Source: Rattus norvegicus (taxonomy: Eukaryota; Chordata; Mammalia; Rodentia; Muridae). Taken from it: a DNA stretch of 64,000 nucleotides. A program made the translations under genes and the position numbers. Each line of letters starts with the position of its first letter. Position 1 is the first letter of the stretch. The notes beneath the pieces are model-generated. The model was given only the letters and a program-made list of their open reading frames with translations, was not told the origin of the DNA and ran no database searches. Shown here in pieces: positions 1 through 27,920 of the stretch. The DNA is taken from assembly GCF_036323735.1 (NCBI RefSeq), contig NC_086023.1:9865001-9929000 (forward strand), written 5' to 3'.

Positions 1-1357
1 AGATTTCTTAAACCCTGCTCTCCAAACAAGCCTTCCCATCCTTAGCTAAGAGTCCTGCACGTTTGGTTTCCTGATTAACCCATCCACTTACCTACTCACA
101 CATCTTTTCTCTGCTAGTTCCTGACTTTCCCAAGACAGGGAGAGAAGCTCCCTTAGATGCTGTAGCATTTTTCCTCCTCCACTAACCACATGGTGTGTGT
201 GTGGGAGGGGGCATGGGGGGCATAAAAATTTCATTGCTTGATAAGGACCTGGAATCTCTTTTCCTGATTCAAAAAACCCTTTAGAGTTGGAATTATGTTG
301 TTTAACACACAACCATCCTGTCTTCTAGACTAAGACTTGATTGTTAATGATGAGAAGCAAGACGCCTGCTGTATTTTCTGAGAATGACCCTTTTTGCCAA
401 TGTTAAATTCACAGTCAGCATGTAAGGGTTCTGAGCCCTGTTTTTCCACTTTCTTATCTGAGGTCACAGACCTCAGGAGAGCCCAGAAGGGGTCACCAGG
501 TCAAAGTCTTCTCCTTGGAACTTGCTACTTGCTGGGAGAGGGCTGCCTGCAGAATGGATGCCTTGGGAAAAGGTTGGGGAGGGTCACCTTTTAATTCTGA
601 GAAAGAGCAGCTGGTTCGAATTTCTTCCCCCTTCTGTCTCCTGCTGCCTTCTTCAACAAGCCATGAAGGGGAGGATTTGTCCAGAAGGAGCCAGCAACAA
701 GGAAGAAACTACCTTCTATTACTGTGGTGTGCTGTTTTGTGGCATAGCTGAATTTTCGGACTGGCAGAGAGGGTCTAGATTTTACATGGTTAACTCTGTC
801 AGAAACCTGCTAGAGCCTCTGTCTGGAGAACCTTCTTCTAATAATAGTTTGAACTAAAACTCTAATGGAAACAAGTATCCTAAGGTCTAGTGGGTTACAT
901 GGAGAACTGGGTAAAGCGGCAAAAATGTGACCAACATATGAAAGTGAGCCCAGTGTCAGGATTACTTGTTTCTGTGCTGGACATCATCTCTATTCCTAAG
1001 TCACTGTCCTCATTTACTGCTCATAGTGACAGGGCTGTTGCCTCCCATACCATCACCCTGGCTGGGGAGACAGCAGGAGGATGCTAACCATGAACAGGTG
1101 CAGGAACTGAGCACCTGTGGAGCGAGCCCCTGCCCACAATTATGACTCAGTGTTCTGAATAGTGCCTATCTTAGCCTGCTTGAAATAGCACAAGAAACCC
1201 AGTGCTTACAATGAACATGGTAGGAAAATAGTAAAAACAACAGAGAAATGTTTGGGGAAAACACACCATATGGCTTGATTATTTTTATTTAGTTTTGAAG
1301 TTTTTCACAGTTTTTTTAAAAATCCTGAGCGTATGAGTGCATGTGCATGCGCATGCG

Positions 1358-1439
<82 letters not shown>

Positions 1440-1536
1440 AGAGAGAGAGAGAGAGACAGAGAGAGAGAGGGACACAGAGAGAGAGAGAAAGAGAAATAGA
1501 GAGAGAGAGAGACAGAGAGACAGAGACAGAGAGAGA

Positions 1537-1582
<46 letters not shown>

Positions 1583-2126
1583 AAAACTCACATCTCTCAA
1601 ATAAACGGTAAACCAGTAACAGATTTTTGTCTGGACTCCTCAGCACTCTTGCCTCGGGCTGTGTTGGTGTGTGGTTCAGTAAGCAATCAGAGGTCATAAT
1701 TTCATTGGCAGTTAGCATCAGGTTTAATTTTTCTAGCATGTTGCATTTACTAAGATGTCTGGTTCTAGTTATGCCAAGCACTCTCTGAATCAAGCTCTGA
1801 GCGGTATGGCGTGTTTAGGTACCTGAGCTTTATGGAACACACATGCTAATTGTTTTCAATCACTTTCCTTTCTAAGCACAAAAATGTGTTTTCTAAAGCT
1901 GAGTAGCAGTAGTCCTTGATGACATTACTCATTTCTTATAAAAAAGGGCCCCAAAACAGGTTTTTTTTAAAAAAAAAAAATGCCAATTTAACAAGACTGC
2001 CACCACTGATGCGCAGAGTTGAAAAGAATGCCAATTAAGGTGTTTGTTTGTTTTAATGACTGTTTTGGGTTTCTTTTTAAAGGTGCTTCCTAAAAATTAA
2101 CACATGCCATTTGAATTGCATTTCAG
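1..2126 (+). other. Eya1 intron, 3' part (no exon seen)
   Basis: This is the intron before the first visible Eya1 exon. I looked for the preceding exon, which should end in the FFNDLE segment of the HAD domain, and did not find it. The short ORFs here have no family signature. The main structured element is the CA/GA tract at 1358-1579. The acceptor is a modest pyrimidine stretch ending TTTCAG at 2126. Confidence 0.7.
1358..1579. repeat. (CA)n followed by (GA)n microsatellite
   Basis: About 40 bp of CA dinucleotides pass into about 180 bp of GA-rich purine repeat with GAGACA and GAAA interruptions. The long open frames here (His/Thr, Arg/Glu, Leu/Ser repeats) come from the repeat and are not genes. 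Confidence 0.95.
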
Positions 2127-17638
<15,512 letters not shown>

Positions 17639-18618
17639 CAGCCTCGTGCCAACCTGACGCTGCACTACTGCCCTGTGGCCAGAGATAATCCTGCAGGCTT
17701 GTCTTGTGTCAGTGCTGGACTCCAGGATATACCAATGTCAGCATATGGATGCATGGCTGCTACAGTCTTGACTGCTATCCTCGGGGTTAATGGAGGACCA
17801 TGTTTATTCTTCAGAACAGCTGTTGACTCTAGTACTGTGAATCCAGTGAAAGGAAGCCGTGAGAATGTTCTTGCACAGTGTGGTATGTCTTGGCTATATT
17901 AACTACATGGTTCAAACCTGTGAAGAAAAGACCTACAGACACTTTGGTTTTCAGCAAATGTGATGTAAACAGCGTCTGCAACCCAGCAAACTTGATCCCA
18001 CAACAAAGACTGACATGTGACTGACATGTGACTGACATGTGTCCCCTGAACAACCATGGAGCTATTTTCTCAAAGGTTTACTTTTTGGTGTCTCCCACCC
18101 GGGGCAATCTGTACTTCGCTACTTATTTATGAAAAAGACTTTGGATAAACAGATTTGCTGAAGTATAATTCACATATCATATGATTCACCATGAAAGACT
18201 TCTCAGCTTCAGATAGTTGAAGGGACAATAGCATGAGAAATAATCAAGGAAAAGCCTTGGCCTGAGAGTATGGCAAGTACTTTGAATTTTAGCACATTGC
18301 AAAGTAGTTTAAAGTATGTCTAATTTAAACATGTAAAATGTACATCACTGAGACAATCGTGTACAGAAAGAATTTTTGGTGTAAATTTGTAATAATGGAT
18401 GATTCTTATACATTCTGTTTAGGGAAATGCTATTATGAGGTAGAAATGCTTTCCTAGGAAGCTTGGGCACAAACTCCTGCAGTGCCTTATCTAAGTATTG
18501 GGTATAAATATTGTAGATAATGGATCTTTTTGATAATGTTATCTAAGACCAAAAGCATGAATGTCAATGTCAACAAGGATTTTATTTTCTCAGTCTTTTA
18601 TCCCATCCATTTTTCTAA

Positions 18619-18620
<2 letters not shown>

Positions 18621-18657
<37 letters not shown>

Positions 18658-18664
18658 GTGTGCG
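18621..18664. repeat. (TG)n microsatellite in the Eya1 3' UTR
   Basis: About 20 TG repeats, with GC interruptions near the 3' end, would be transcribed as (UG)n in the 3' UTR. Confidence 0.95.
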
Positions 18665-19582
18665 CATGTGTGTTGGTTAGAAGGGCCTTGATAAAAATAA
18701 CAGTGGCTCACAACTGAAAAGTTTTGAAGTCTTCCTGACCACTTCCCTGACTTTCTCGTTTCAACACATTAATGTATTATATGTAACTACTTGGAAAAGA
18801 ATGACTATTCGAATGCTTCATCCCACAGAAAGAATATAGATGATAGATATATTTTATTAATAAAATTAAGTGGAGCCTAGCAGAGTCTCCATGCACTCAG
18901 AATGATTACCGCGTCTGGGTTTCTTGTTTATATCAAGGAGGACTTTACTACATAACTGAGTCAGCAGCTCTTCTTACCCCTACTCTTACTCTTCCCTTCC
19001 CCACCCAGACAAGGGTCCTTATCCCATGGTGGGTGTGTCTGGCCATCACAAGAAACATTAATGTCGCTCTCTGCTTATGACAAGACAGACATAAACCCAA
19101 AGGGGGTAGGGGGAGACACAAAAATGATCCTGTTTGTCATGTTATAAGAAAGATTTCTTCCAAAATGATGAATTTGTATACAGTCAGGAGTCTTTCTCAT
19201 TGTGTACTTTGTGTTGCCATGAAATTACCCTTTGGATCAATTTTAATGAATATTATTAATAAGTTATCAATAACATTATTTAATATTGGGAGCACCAGGT
19301 TTGACCCAGAGTAGCAGAAAAACCACTCTACTTTTTCCTTTTCTAAAAGTCAGTATTGCTGCTAAAATTAGTCATTGTAAATTCTCCAAATTGTTAAAAC
19401 GTAATGGAATTTGTTTCTCCCCTGATGCAGACAGAAGTGGCCAGTGTTGAAACTTCTTCATTTGATATTTTGTCCTCTGCAGACTGAAAAGACAGCCTTG
19501 ACCTTGGCCTTACTGTAAACAGGTGTGCTGTGTCCACGATTGTGTACAGAACTTTTTTCTTCATTAATTTTGTGTTTAAATT

Positions 19583-19588
19583 AATAAA
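19583..19588 (+). terminator. Eya1: Probable Eya1 polyadenylation signal AATAAA
   Basis: AATAAA is followed about 15-20 nt later by GCAGTA and then a GT-rich stretch (CTGTATGTTCTTTGGTTGT). This is the expected layout of a cleavage site with a downstream element. An alternative proximal AATAAA lies at 18859-18864. Confidence 0.75.
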
Positions 19589-19605
19589 CTTGATTTGTGC
19601 AGTAC

Positions 19606-22600
19606 TGTATGTTCTTTGGTTGTCAGTATCATCTTTCTGGTTTTGGTTACGGGGAAGAGCTGAATCTTGTTTGCATTAGAACCCTGCAGCCAAAGGAAGT
19701 CATACGGACAGCCCGCTGATGGCTTTATCAGTCCTGTAGGAGCTGACCCGCAAGGCAGCAGCTGTTTCTTTGATCATCGTAAGGACTGGAGAATGGAAAG
19801 ACTATTTATTTCCCTAGACTACATCAACTGAATCCTCACTCGAATTTATCTATGATAGAACAGAATTCGGCATAAATTATCTCGGATTGCAGAACATAGC
19901 TCTACCCACTTACATACCCAAGGGACAGCAATATGAGGTTGTTTCATCCCAAAGGAACATTCACAACATGTATCTCTGTGATTTTCCAGATTCATCACTG
20001 ACAGAGGACTATAAAACCGTACAATTCACTTCCTCTTGAGACTTTAACCCAAGGAATACAACATTCATGTGTATAGATACATGACCAAGCACACAGTTGT
20101 CTGGCCTGTTCATCAGCCCTGGGATATAGATTTTTCACAGGCACTCACTACACCAATTCATTTGACTAAGTAGGTGTTCTGTCTGAAAGTGGTGAGAATT
20201 GAGAGGAAAATATTTGACAAGGCAGAGGTGGGAGAGGATGGGATCATCAGGACTTAGGTGAAGAAAGTATGAAATATAGACGGTGTGGGGTTTGTACACT
20301 CACAAGATGAATCCTCTGTCACTTCTAACATGGCACCCACCAACCCAGCCATTTTAAGGACTCCCCTCTGATCATTAGTTGAAGCTCAGATTTCTAGTAT
20401 TCCAGAGCCACCAAATACAGCTTGTCCTTGCCTCTTGTCATTATCTGCATTGCTATAATGAGCAAGACTTCAGTGCCCCTGGTCAGTACATAGACCAAGA
20501 ATCCCACTTCATTTTTGCTTGGGACATTCTAGCATCGTAGTTGCAGTCTACAGACACCACAGCCAGCTCTTGTTTGTCGTCTTTGGCAAAGTTCTTTGCC
20601 CTAATGTCACAAAGTGCTGGATCCTTGTCTTGGATGTCTTTCCCACCTACCTCTCTGCCTTTATTGGCAGCTGCCTTTATATTCCATCTCATAGACTTGC
20701 CATCCCATGAGGTACTGCCCTACTTTACCTAGGTACCACGGGGCAGGATGACCTTGATCCAATAGCCAACTCCAACCTAAAGTTGGTAGAAACAGTGAAT
20801 GAATTAGTAGGGGGTGAATGTGCTAATTCAGGTTAGAACAGCTCCCTGTGGCAATCAGGTTTACAGATACTATTCTCAGTGGAAGAGGAGTCGCTGAGGA
20901 GCAGACAGAGATGCTACTGGATCTGACTGACTCCAGCAGTGATCACCCTGGTTGTTAAGTAGACAATAGGCTGTAGTTAGGTAGACAATGGGCAGTAGTG
21001 AAGGAAGTGGAGAAGGGGGAGGGCATTGTTAGGTCACAAGGAAGCCAAGGCCAGTGAGCAGCAGTCTGGTTGGGATGAGAATGATGGGAAACTGGAATCT
21101 GGCTTTGTTGGCATAGCAAGGGTCAAACTGAGTAAGAGGTTACATGTAGGGAAAATGAGGCACAGTGGAATGTGGGTGCCTATGAGATAAAGGGGCATGG
21201 TCTACATCATCGTGAAACAGGCCATTCTAGTTCACAACCTTGACTGTGTGGGCAGATGGCCTGCAATCCTAGCATAGCGAAGCCACATTTAACTTCTCAG
21301 TTGCCTGAAGTGGGAGTAATAATGAGCTATTTCAAGGATCATAAGGAAAATCTAAGCTAATATTTTTGAAGTGTTGGACCACAGCCTAGCAGATTTTCGA
21401 AGTCGCCCCCTATGATACACTGTTTATACACACAGATGAGTTGATTTTTTTTCTGCCCACATGAAGAATCAGCTTCTCCAGTAGAATAATACCCTATGAT
21501 GTGCACTGCATCGCTGGGGCTAGGCCTGACCCCAGCTCTCTCAAGTGTTTGGCGAGTGGATGTCAGAGAGCTCACTGACCTCCTTGAAAGGTCTTTATGA
21601 GTAGAGCTGGTGGAGGCCAGCAGTGGGCTAGCACAGGCTCCTACAGACTCAAAGCATAAAGCTGGCCTATAAAACTTGGCATAGAGGAGACTGACAGCAG
21701 GCTAGGTTGGGAGGGAAGTATGGCCAGCTGATAGAGGGGAAGGATGTCCCAGGACTGGAAGCCAGAAACTTAAAAGATGGAGGTGTGCCCAGGAGACCAG
21801 GAGACGAAAGCTAGGATGGGAGTTCATGCCTTTTTTTGTCTTTTTAAGCCTTAGTGTCTCCTGCTTTCAAAATTTTCTTCCAATCAACATTTACAAATGC
21901 AAGGTAACATTCGAGGTTCCCAATAGCGTTTTACATTTGTTTTTCAAAACATTTGCATATGACATGGATGTTTCTCAAGTCAAATGACTGTAAAGGAGGC
22001 CATTTGCTTAACAGAACCTGGAGATGAGAGACCTTGCTGGTCCACTTGCATGCAGAAGAAATTTCCCTGCAAACGCTGGAAGCTTAGGTTGCAACAATCT
22101 GCCCGATCCACACTCAGTCTCTTTCTGATTCCCTAAACAGTGAATTCACCAGAGTACATCTTTCTGTGTCTCCCTGAGTGCTTCCACTCCCCTCCATTCT
22201 GTGCTGTTATACGAACTGACAGGGTGACTTGTGGCAGACGAAATGAAAGGGTTTGTAATTTAGGAAACCTCTGGCCCTGCTGACTGAAAGCAGGTTGTTT
22301 GTAAGAAGGAAATCCTGACCTCAGCTAACTGGCAAACTCTGTCAGAAGCAATAGAGGAAGCAGAGGAGAAAGAACAGTACTGGAATTTGAATTGGCAAGG
22401 GGAGAAAAATAGATGCTCTCCCAAACGAGAGCTCCCCATTGAAGGACTGAGACAGCCCCAGCCCCTGAATGGACAATGGTGAGTATTACAAGAGTATGAT
22501 AGAGTTGCATCTGGGAGCATACTGCTAGGGACAATAGCTAGGTCAACCACCCTGATGATGGACTCCCTCTAGTCTGCAGGAGATGGAAGGCCTATCCTCC

Positions 22601-22690
22601 AACCCCTGCCTGCATACTGCAGGCAGGGTGCAGCCTACCCTGTCATTGTCACAGTTGACCCAAAGCACCAAGACACCAGACAAAGGGGCT
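19606..22690. other. Intergenic sequence just 3' of Eya1
   Basis: I see no gene. Short open frames lack family signatures. A minus-strand open frame at 20483-20692 is discussed under rejected items. Confidence 0.6.
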
Positions 22691-23035
22691 ATAAATTGGA
22701 TATTGGATTAGTTACTTTTCTCGTTGCAGCTTAAGGAAGGAGGGTTTATTTGGGTGTATGATTGGTTTGCAGATACAGGGATCAGAGCAGGAAGTCAGAG
22801 CAGTAGGAGCAGAAGCCTGAAGCAACTGGTCACAGGGCACTCATAGTCAGGGAGCAGAGAGAAAGGGGGAGGGGGAGGGAGGGAGGGAGGGAGAGAGAGA
22901 GAGGTTCAGCTTGCTTTCTCCTTTACTTAGTCAAAAGACTTGACCTGTGGAAACCTAAATGTCCTACCTAAACTCTAGGTGGATCTTTCTAACTCAGTTA
23001 ACTCAATCTAGACATTCTCACACACACCCCCAGAG
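22691..23035. repeat. Rodent interspersed repeat (LTR-like) with (GGGA)n
   Basis: The start (GGATTAGTTACTTTTCTCGT, then CTTAAGGAAGGAGGGTTTAT) is typical of a common rodent dispersed repeat. A GGGA/GA tract (22864-22903) sits inside it. Family unresolved. Confidence 0.45.
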
Positions 23036-23479
23036 GTTCCTAGCCGAGGTGATTTGAGGTGGCATCTCACTGTCCTGCCTTTCTACACCTGGGCCTTCCT
23101 GACACCTGGTCCTCTGCGTTGCCTCCATCCGCAAGCTGCTCATCCAGCCACTGGGCCCTGACCTCTGAGCAGCCTGGGTAAAAAAGCAAAGGCCTCTGTG
23201 CATTGAGTTCTGGTCTCCAAAGGTGCTCATTTGGCTATGTCCAGTGCTTTGACAAATATCTGATTGAGCCCTGCCCATTATGCCAATTGTATCCATCTTG
23301 GGCAATGTTTGAGCTGCAACTGTTTTAATGGCCGCTGAGGATGCGCTCTATTTACCATCCCTGCCTGCTAGTTCTTTACCAGTCCTTCCCAGTCGGCTGC
23401 ACATGACGGTGTTTAATGCTTCTGAAGCCCCAATGATCCAATTCAGTGCCCCCACGTATCAGAAAGAATTCCACTAAGG
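23036..23479. other. Intergenic, nothing recognised
   Basis: No coding, RNA or repeat signature is visible in this stretch. Confidence 0.5.
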
Positions 23480-23491
23480 GAGTAGTTTTCA

Positions 23492-23559
23492 ACTTCCTAG
23501 TGCTGAGTACTTCCTAGTGCTGAGTACTTCCTAGTGCTGAGTACTTCCTAGTGCTGAGT
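23492..23559. repeat. 17-bp tandem repeat, four copies
   Basis: The unit ACTTCCTAGTGCTGAGT repeats four times head to tail at the left end of the hAT remnant. Confidence 0.92.
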
Positions 23560-23581
23560 ACAGCTCGTGTGCTGTATGTTG

Positions 23582-23613
23582 CTTTATGGTGATGTACCCA
23601 CATCACCATAAAG
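23582..23613. repeat. Perfect 14-bp inverted repeat with ACCC loop
   Basis: CTTTATGGTGATGT is followed by ACCC and then its exact reverse complement ACATCACCATAAAG. It could form a hairpin or cruciform. Confidence 0.95.
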
Positions 23614-23765
23614 TTATTTTTGTTGGTGCTTTATAACTGTAATTTTGTCATTGTGGTGAATTATAATGTAAATATCTGTTTTCCAGTGGTCTCAGGTGAC
23701 CCTGTGAAAGGGTCATTCAACTCCCAAAGAAGTTGCAACCCACAGGTTGAGAACTGCTGCTCTAA

Positions 23766-26700
23766 GGGGTCCTATGCCCATGGTGACCTCAGAGGTTGCT
23801 GTCTTTCATTTCAATTGTGGTAAGTGACAGCCTGTGATAGGAATAGCACTGGGTCTCAAGCTGCAAAGACTTTGTGATCGAAATCCCAAGAATACAGCAA
23901 TGACTGTACCTGGGAGAACAAAGTCCTCAAGTAGAGGTGGTTTGCTCATCAGCCTGCATGAAAGACAAAAAGTAAAATAAAAATGGTGCCATCGCAGCAT
24001 GAGCCTCACTGGAAAGGCATTCTTCTCAGTCGCCAGCGTGGAAACCTCTCTTTAGGTTTTTACTACAATGTGTCTGTTTCCCACACTGTCACCACAGCCA
24101 TGTCACTGGTGTCCTCCAGACATCTTGCATGACCCTCACTATCCCCACTCTGACTCTCTGCCTACATTATAGCCAAAAGAAACTGTCAAGGTAACACTTG
24201 GTGTCCTGGGTGAGCTCCTTGATTGCCTCCCATCCCCCTGCGCTCCAGCCCTTCCTCTCTTAGCTTCATAAGCAAGCTTTTGATCCTCTAAGATGCTGGT
24301 TAGATTCCTCAAGTCCTGACTGAGGCCTTAGCATGTGCTCCCCACAGAAAGGACTATCTGATGTCCCCCAGCTTTCAGATTGCACCCTAAGAACTTCACC
24401 CTACATGTGCCTTTCTGTCCAACCCATCCAAGGGACAATTGTCACACAACACTTCTGTTCCCCATCACTCCCGAGAGCCCCTTTTAGATGCCTCCCTCGA
24501 GTCACTACATGTTGCCAGTCTGGACTGTTGGTTACTCTAATACTGTCTACCTCTGTTAGGGAGGCTGGAAACTCCAGAAGGAGGAAAGCCATTGCTACCA
24601 CTAAATTTACAATGCTGGGCATACAATAGCTTTTGTATTTATGATAAGAAAACTAATGCATTTGTTGACAATAAGGGTAAACGAAAGATGGACAGGTAAG
24701 CAAAGATGCTGAGAAGAGTGGAGTGTCTGTGGGAGACATTTAAAGTATTTGTAGAAATACAGCTTTGTGTGGAACGTGGAAAGATGGTAGAGGAAAGAAA
24801 ATCTAAAAAAAAAAAACTGGTGAGATTTTTTTTTCTTGCACTTGGGAGCTTTATCTGTTATGATGAAGCCACCAAAGAATCTTAATCTGGGAGTTGACAG
24901 TTGCATACATATTCCTTTGATTTGTGAGGGGGAAGTGGACCGGAACGGGAGGTTGCCAGCCGCGTGGGAGGTGGTCGTCATAATGGAAGCATGACGTAAG
25001 GGGAGCTGTCCAAGGGAAGCCCCAGGGACTGAGAGGTGGAAGGAAGCCACCCAGCAGGTGTGCCAGAGGCAGAGCTGGTCAGGAGAGGAGCAGGCAGCTC
25101 AGTCTCTCCTACCTTTCCATTGTGGAAAGGAGCTGAGTGGACGGACCCTCACTCAGAGTCGCGTGTAATTAGGTCAGGTCCATGGTTTGCGTGAGTGCCG
25201 GTGGGGTCTCTTCCTAAGTTGTCTCACTGTTCCCCAACTGGAGGGCTTTGCTGTCTGGAAGTAATTTTATATCTCGGTGAATGTGTGTGCTGTGGCGAAC
25301 TGTATGGGGGGTTGGTACAAATTAAGAAGCCAGGCTCCCCATATGGCTCCCGCAAGCAGGCTGGAGCACTTTATATATAATTGAGGAAGTGTCACTTTGC
25401 CATTTCGGATGGAGTGAGAACGCTGGCAGCAAACAGTTAGGAGACCGTAGACCCTCCACATGAAGACCTTTTAATCCACCCCTCGTCTCCACTGAAGTCA
25501 CAGCAGGGCTAGACCCTGGCCTAGGCCCAACTTTAGGCATTTCTAGACTGGGCCTAGGGCCACAGCCACCTGACAGCACCCATCCGTTCTTTGGGAGTCA
25601 GGAACAGGGTGTCACGTCATTCCAAGTGAGCCAAGAAGCTCTTCAGCACAGGACCCTGTGAACCAGGTCCTTGTATTTATTTGTAAGCACAGAGCTCACA
25701 CAGCAAAATGTGGACGACAAGAAAAAGAAACAGAGAAGAGAGACTATGGGGAAAGTACAGAGGATTCCTCTAAACCTCCTTCATCTTGGACACAAAGGAG
25801 GCCTGGACAGGCACCACCAGTGCTCAGGTATCCAAGCCCCTCTGAGCATGAGGACAGCCAGACAGCTAGGACCAGGGAGAGCAAAAGGAGCATGTGGCTG
25901 GCAGAGCAGGAAGCCTGCTCCCTCCCGGCCCCTTAGAAAGGCATCTGTCATCACCTCGCTGTTCCTGTCTCTCACTGTAGGAACCTCTCACTGAGAAATC
26001 ACCACAGGCCTCATCGCCCAGCTCACCTAGTAGTTCAAAAACAGCAAAGACTTTCCAGCATTTCTATTCTTCCCAAAGTAGTTAAAAATGCAGGAAGGCG
26101 GGGTGGGGGGGCATGGGGGGTGTTGTGGATGGAAGGGCTCACACCCTTGCTGGAACAGATTTGTTTTGAAAAACTTCTGCCCTCCGGCTTGAAAGCATTT
26201 CTTGGCCCAGCGGAATCAAGAGGTACCAAGACAGCCCCAGAACTGTTTCCAGCCCCTGACCTTGATATTTATTTGCAAAGCCTGACAGGAAATCGGCACC
26301 GAGGATTCCATGAAAAACAAAGAAAAATGCAGGAATCAGAAAAAACAACAGACTGTTCTAAACAGCCTCATAAGGACAGACCTTGAAGGTTTTCCTTCTA
26401 ATGGTGCCAGAAAAACAGTTCCCCTAGGCTTTTTAACCATGCAGCATGTTCTAGAAACCTACTATGTGCTGGGGTAGGGGCCAGTGCTCCCACTTCCCGT
26501 TGAGTAGGTCACATGAAACTGAGGCAATGGAGTCAAAGAGGGCCTGGCTGTTTCTGTGGTGTGCAGGAAGAACAGGAGATGGAGTGTAAAAAGACGGCTA
26601 TGGTTATTTTGCAAAAACTCTGGGCAACAGGCTATTTGATCTGTCTTTCAAAGAATAGGTGAGAGTTTCATGGAAGTGAAAGGGAACGTGGGTGTGAGAA

Positions 26701-27815
26701 GAGATCATATCTGAATGCTGTCAGAAATAGACTTTGAACCACTCCGAAAGCACAGCAGGCAGAAGAGGACCTGACGGTCCTTCATAGCTGCTTTCTGTAC
26801 TTTCTATGTGAGAATCTTACAGCCTAGAAAACCGTGTGCCCTGCACACACACGCCCAGACAGCCCGTAACCATGGTGAGAACTCAGGTGTCAACAAGCAG
26901 GAAGTAGACCAGAGTTGGTCTGATGCCACATAATGACACTTCAGTGAACGCCTGGCCATAAATAGAACTGTGACCCCCCCATTAGGTCACCTTGCTTAGC
27001 GATGATTCAGCAATCCGATAGTGCATTCAAGACACAGTGTTCTTAACATAATGAAAACTGCCCAGTGCTGCTCTCTCAGAACATAACCTATTGGTAACTG
27101 ATAGTGACTGTCAATGAGCCCACAGTGGGAGAGATGTAGACTCGATATGTCCAGAACACTGTTATTGTTATTAATTCCCCTGCTCAATAGTGACAGGAGT
27201 TGAGAAGCTATTTCTATATCATAAGAAACAAATGTAAGAAAGTGCAGGTAATATTCATGAGCAGAAGGCACCATCCTAAGAGCTCAGAAAACCACAGAGT
27301 GGTAGCAGCCTGCTGCAAAGTGAAGAGAGGCCATGGAGAGATGGCGGCTGCTGCTTCTCAACGCTCGCACAGCCGCTCCCATGACAAGACACGGTCTTGG
27401 GCAGTCTGACAGCGCTCAGGAGCTGTATACTCTGCTATTGGCTGGTCTCTATTCCAGTAATCTTAAAACTCACCTATTACAGATCAAAATTCAAAACAAC
27501 AACAATATAAAAAGCACAGGCCATGGACCGGCTAGATAATTTGGCAGACAAATATGCTTTCTCTGCTTTGTTCCACAAGCCTGGTGACCCAAGTGTGACC
27601 CCAGAACCCACATAAAGGTGGAAAGAGAGTCAAGTCCACAAACCCTTGGCATCACATATAGAATTAATTGATCAGAAATTATGGACCAATTGATAAAGCA
27701 TTCAGGTAATGGGAAACAGGTCAGTCTAAAATGTCTAGAAAAGTTTCATGTAGAAACTGTTACATAAAGGTAGGATTTACTTAAAAACAGTTCTCATGTA
27801 TACCAGGCCGAGAAA
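23766..27815. other. Intergenic, 4 kb, no gene recognised
   Basis: I see only short non-conserved open frames. The stretch 24840-25060 has a CRE-like TGACGTAA (about 24991) and several CpGs and may be regulatory, but nothing proves it. Confidence 0.5.
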
Positions 27816-27920
27816 TGCTGGAATTTCAGGCCTGTGCCACCACACCCAGTTTACTGGGGGAAACCAAGACTTCCTGAATACTAGGCGAACGCTGCCCACT
27901 GAGCCACATCCCCATACCCT
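27816..27920 (-). repeat. B4-like SINE fragment
   Basis: TTTCAGGCCTGTGCCACCAC and CACCCAGTTTACTGG resemble the reverse of a B1-like part. GAACGCTGCCCACTGAGCCA then resembles a reversed ID/tRNA-like part. Order and orientation fit a minus-strand B4 SINE. Confidence 0.5.

Larger units (their letters stand above)
17639..19605 (+). other. Eya1: Eya1 3' UTR
   Basis: This region follows the stop codon and runs to the polyadenylation signal at 19583. It contains three copies of an 11-bp CTGACATGTGA unit (about 18007-18040), a (TG)n tract (18621-18664) and an internal AATAAA at 18859. The exact 3' end is inferred. Confidence 0.8.
23480..23765 (-). mobile_element. hAT-Charlie-like DNA transposon remnant (URR1-like)
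   Basis: The right end reads CAACCCACAGGTTGAGAACTGCTG, the reverse complement of the hAT terminal CAGTGGTTCTCAACC type. The interior TTTATAACTGTAATTTTGTC also fits. It contains a four-copy 17-bp tandem repeat (23492-23559) and a perfect hairpin (23582-23613). Confidence 0.65.

Noticed and set aside
20483..20692. Minus-strand 69-codon frame with plausible protein composition (DKDPALCDIRAKNFAKDDKQ)
   Set aside because: It could be a decayed retrocopy, but I do not recognise the protein, and no target-site duplication, poly(A) or longer frame is evident.
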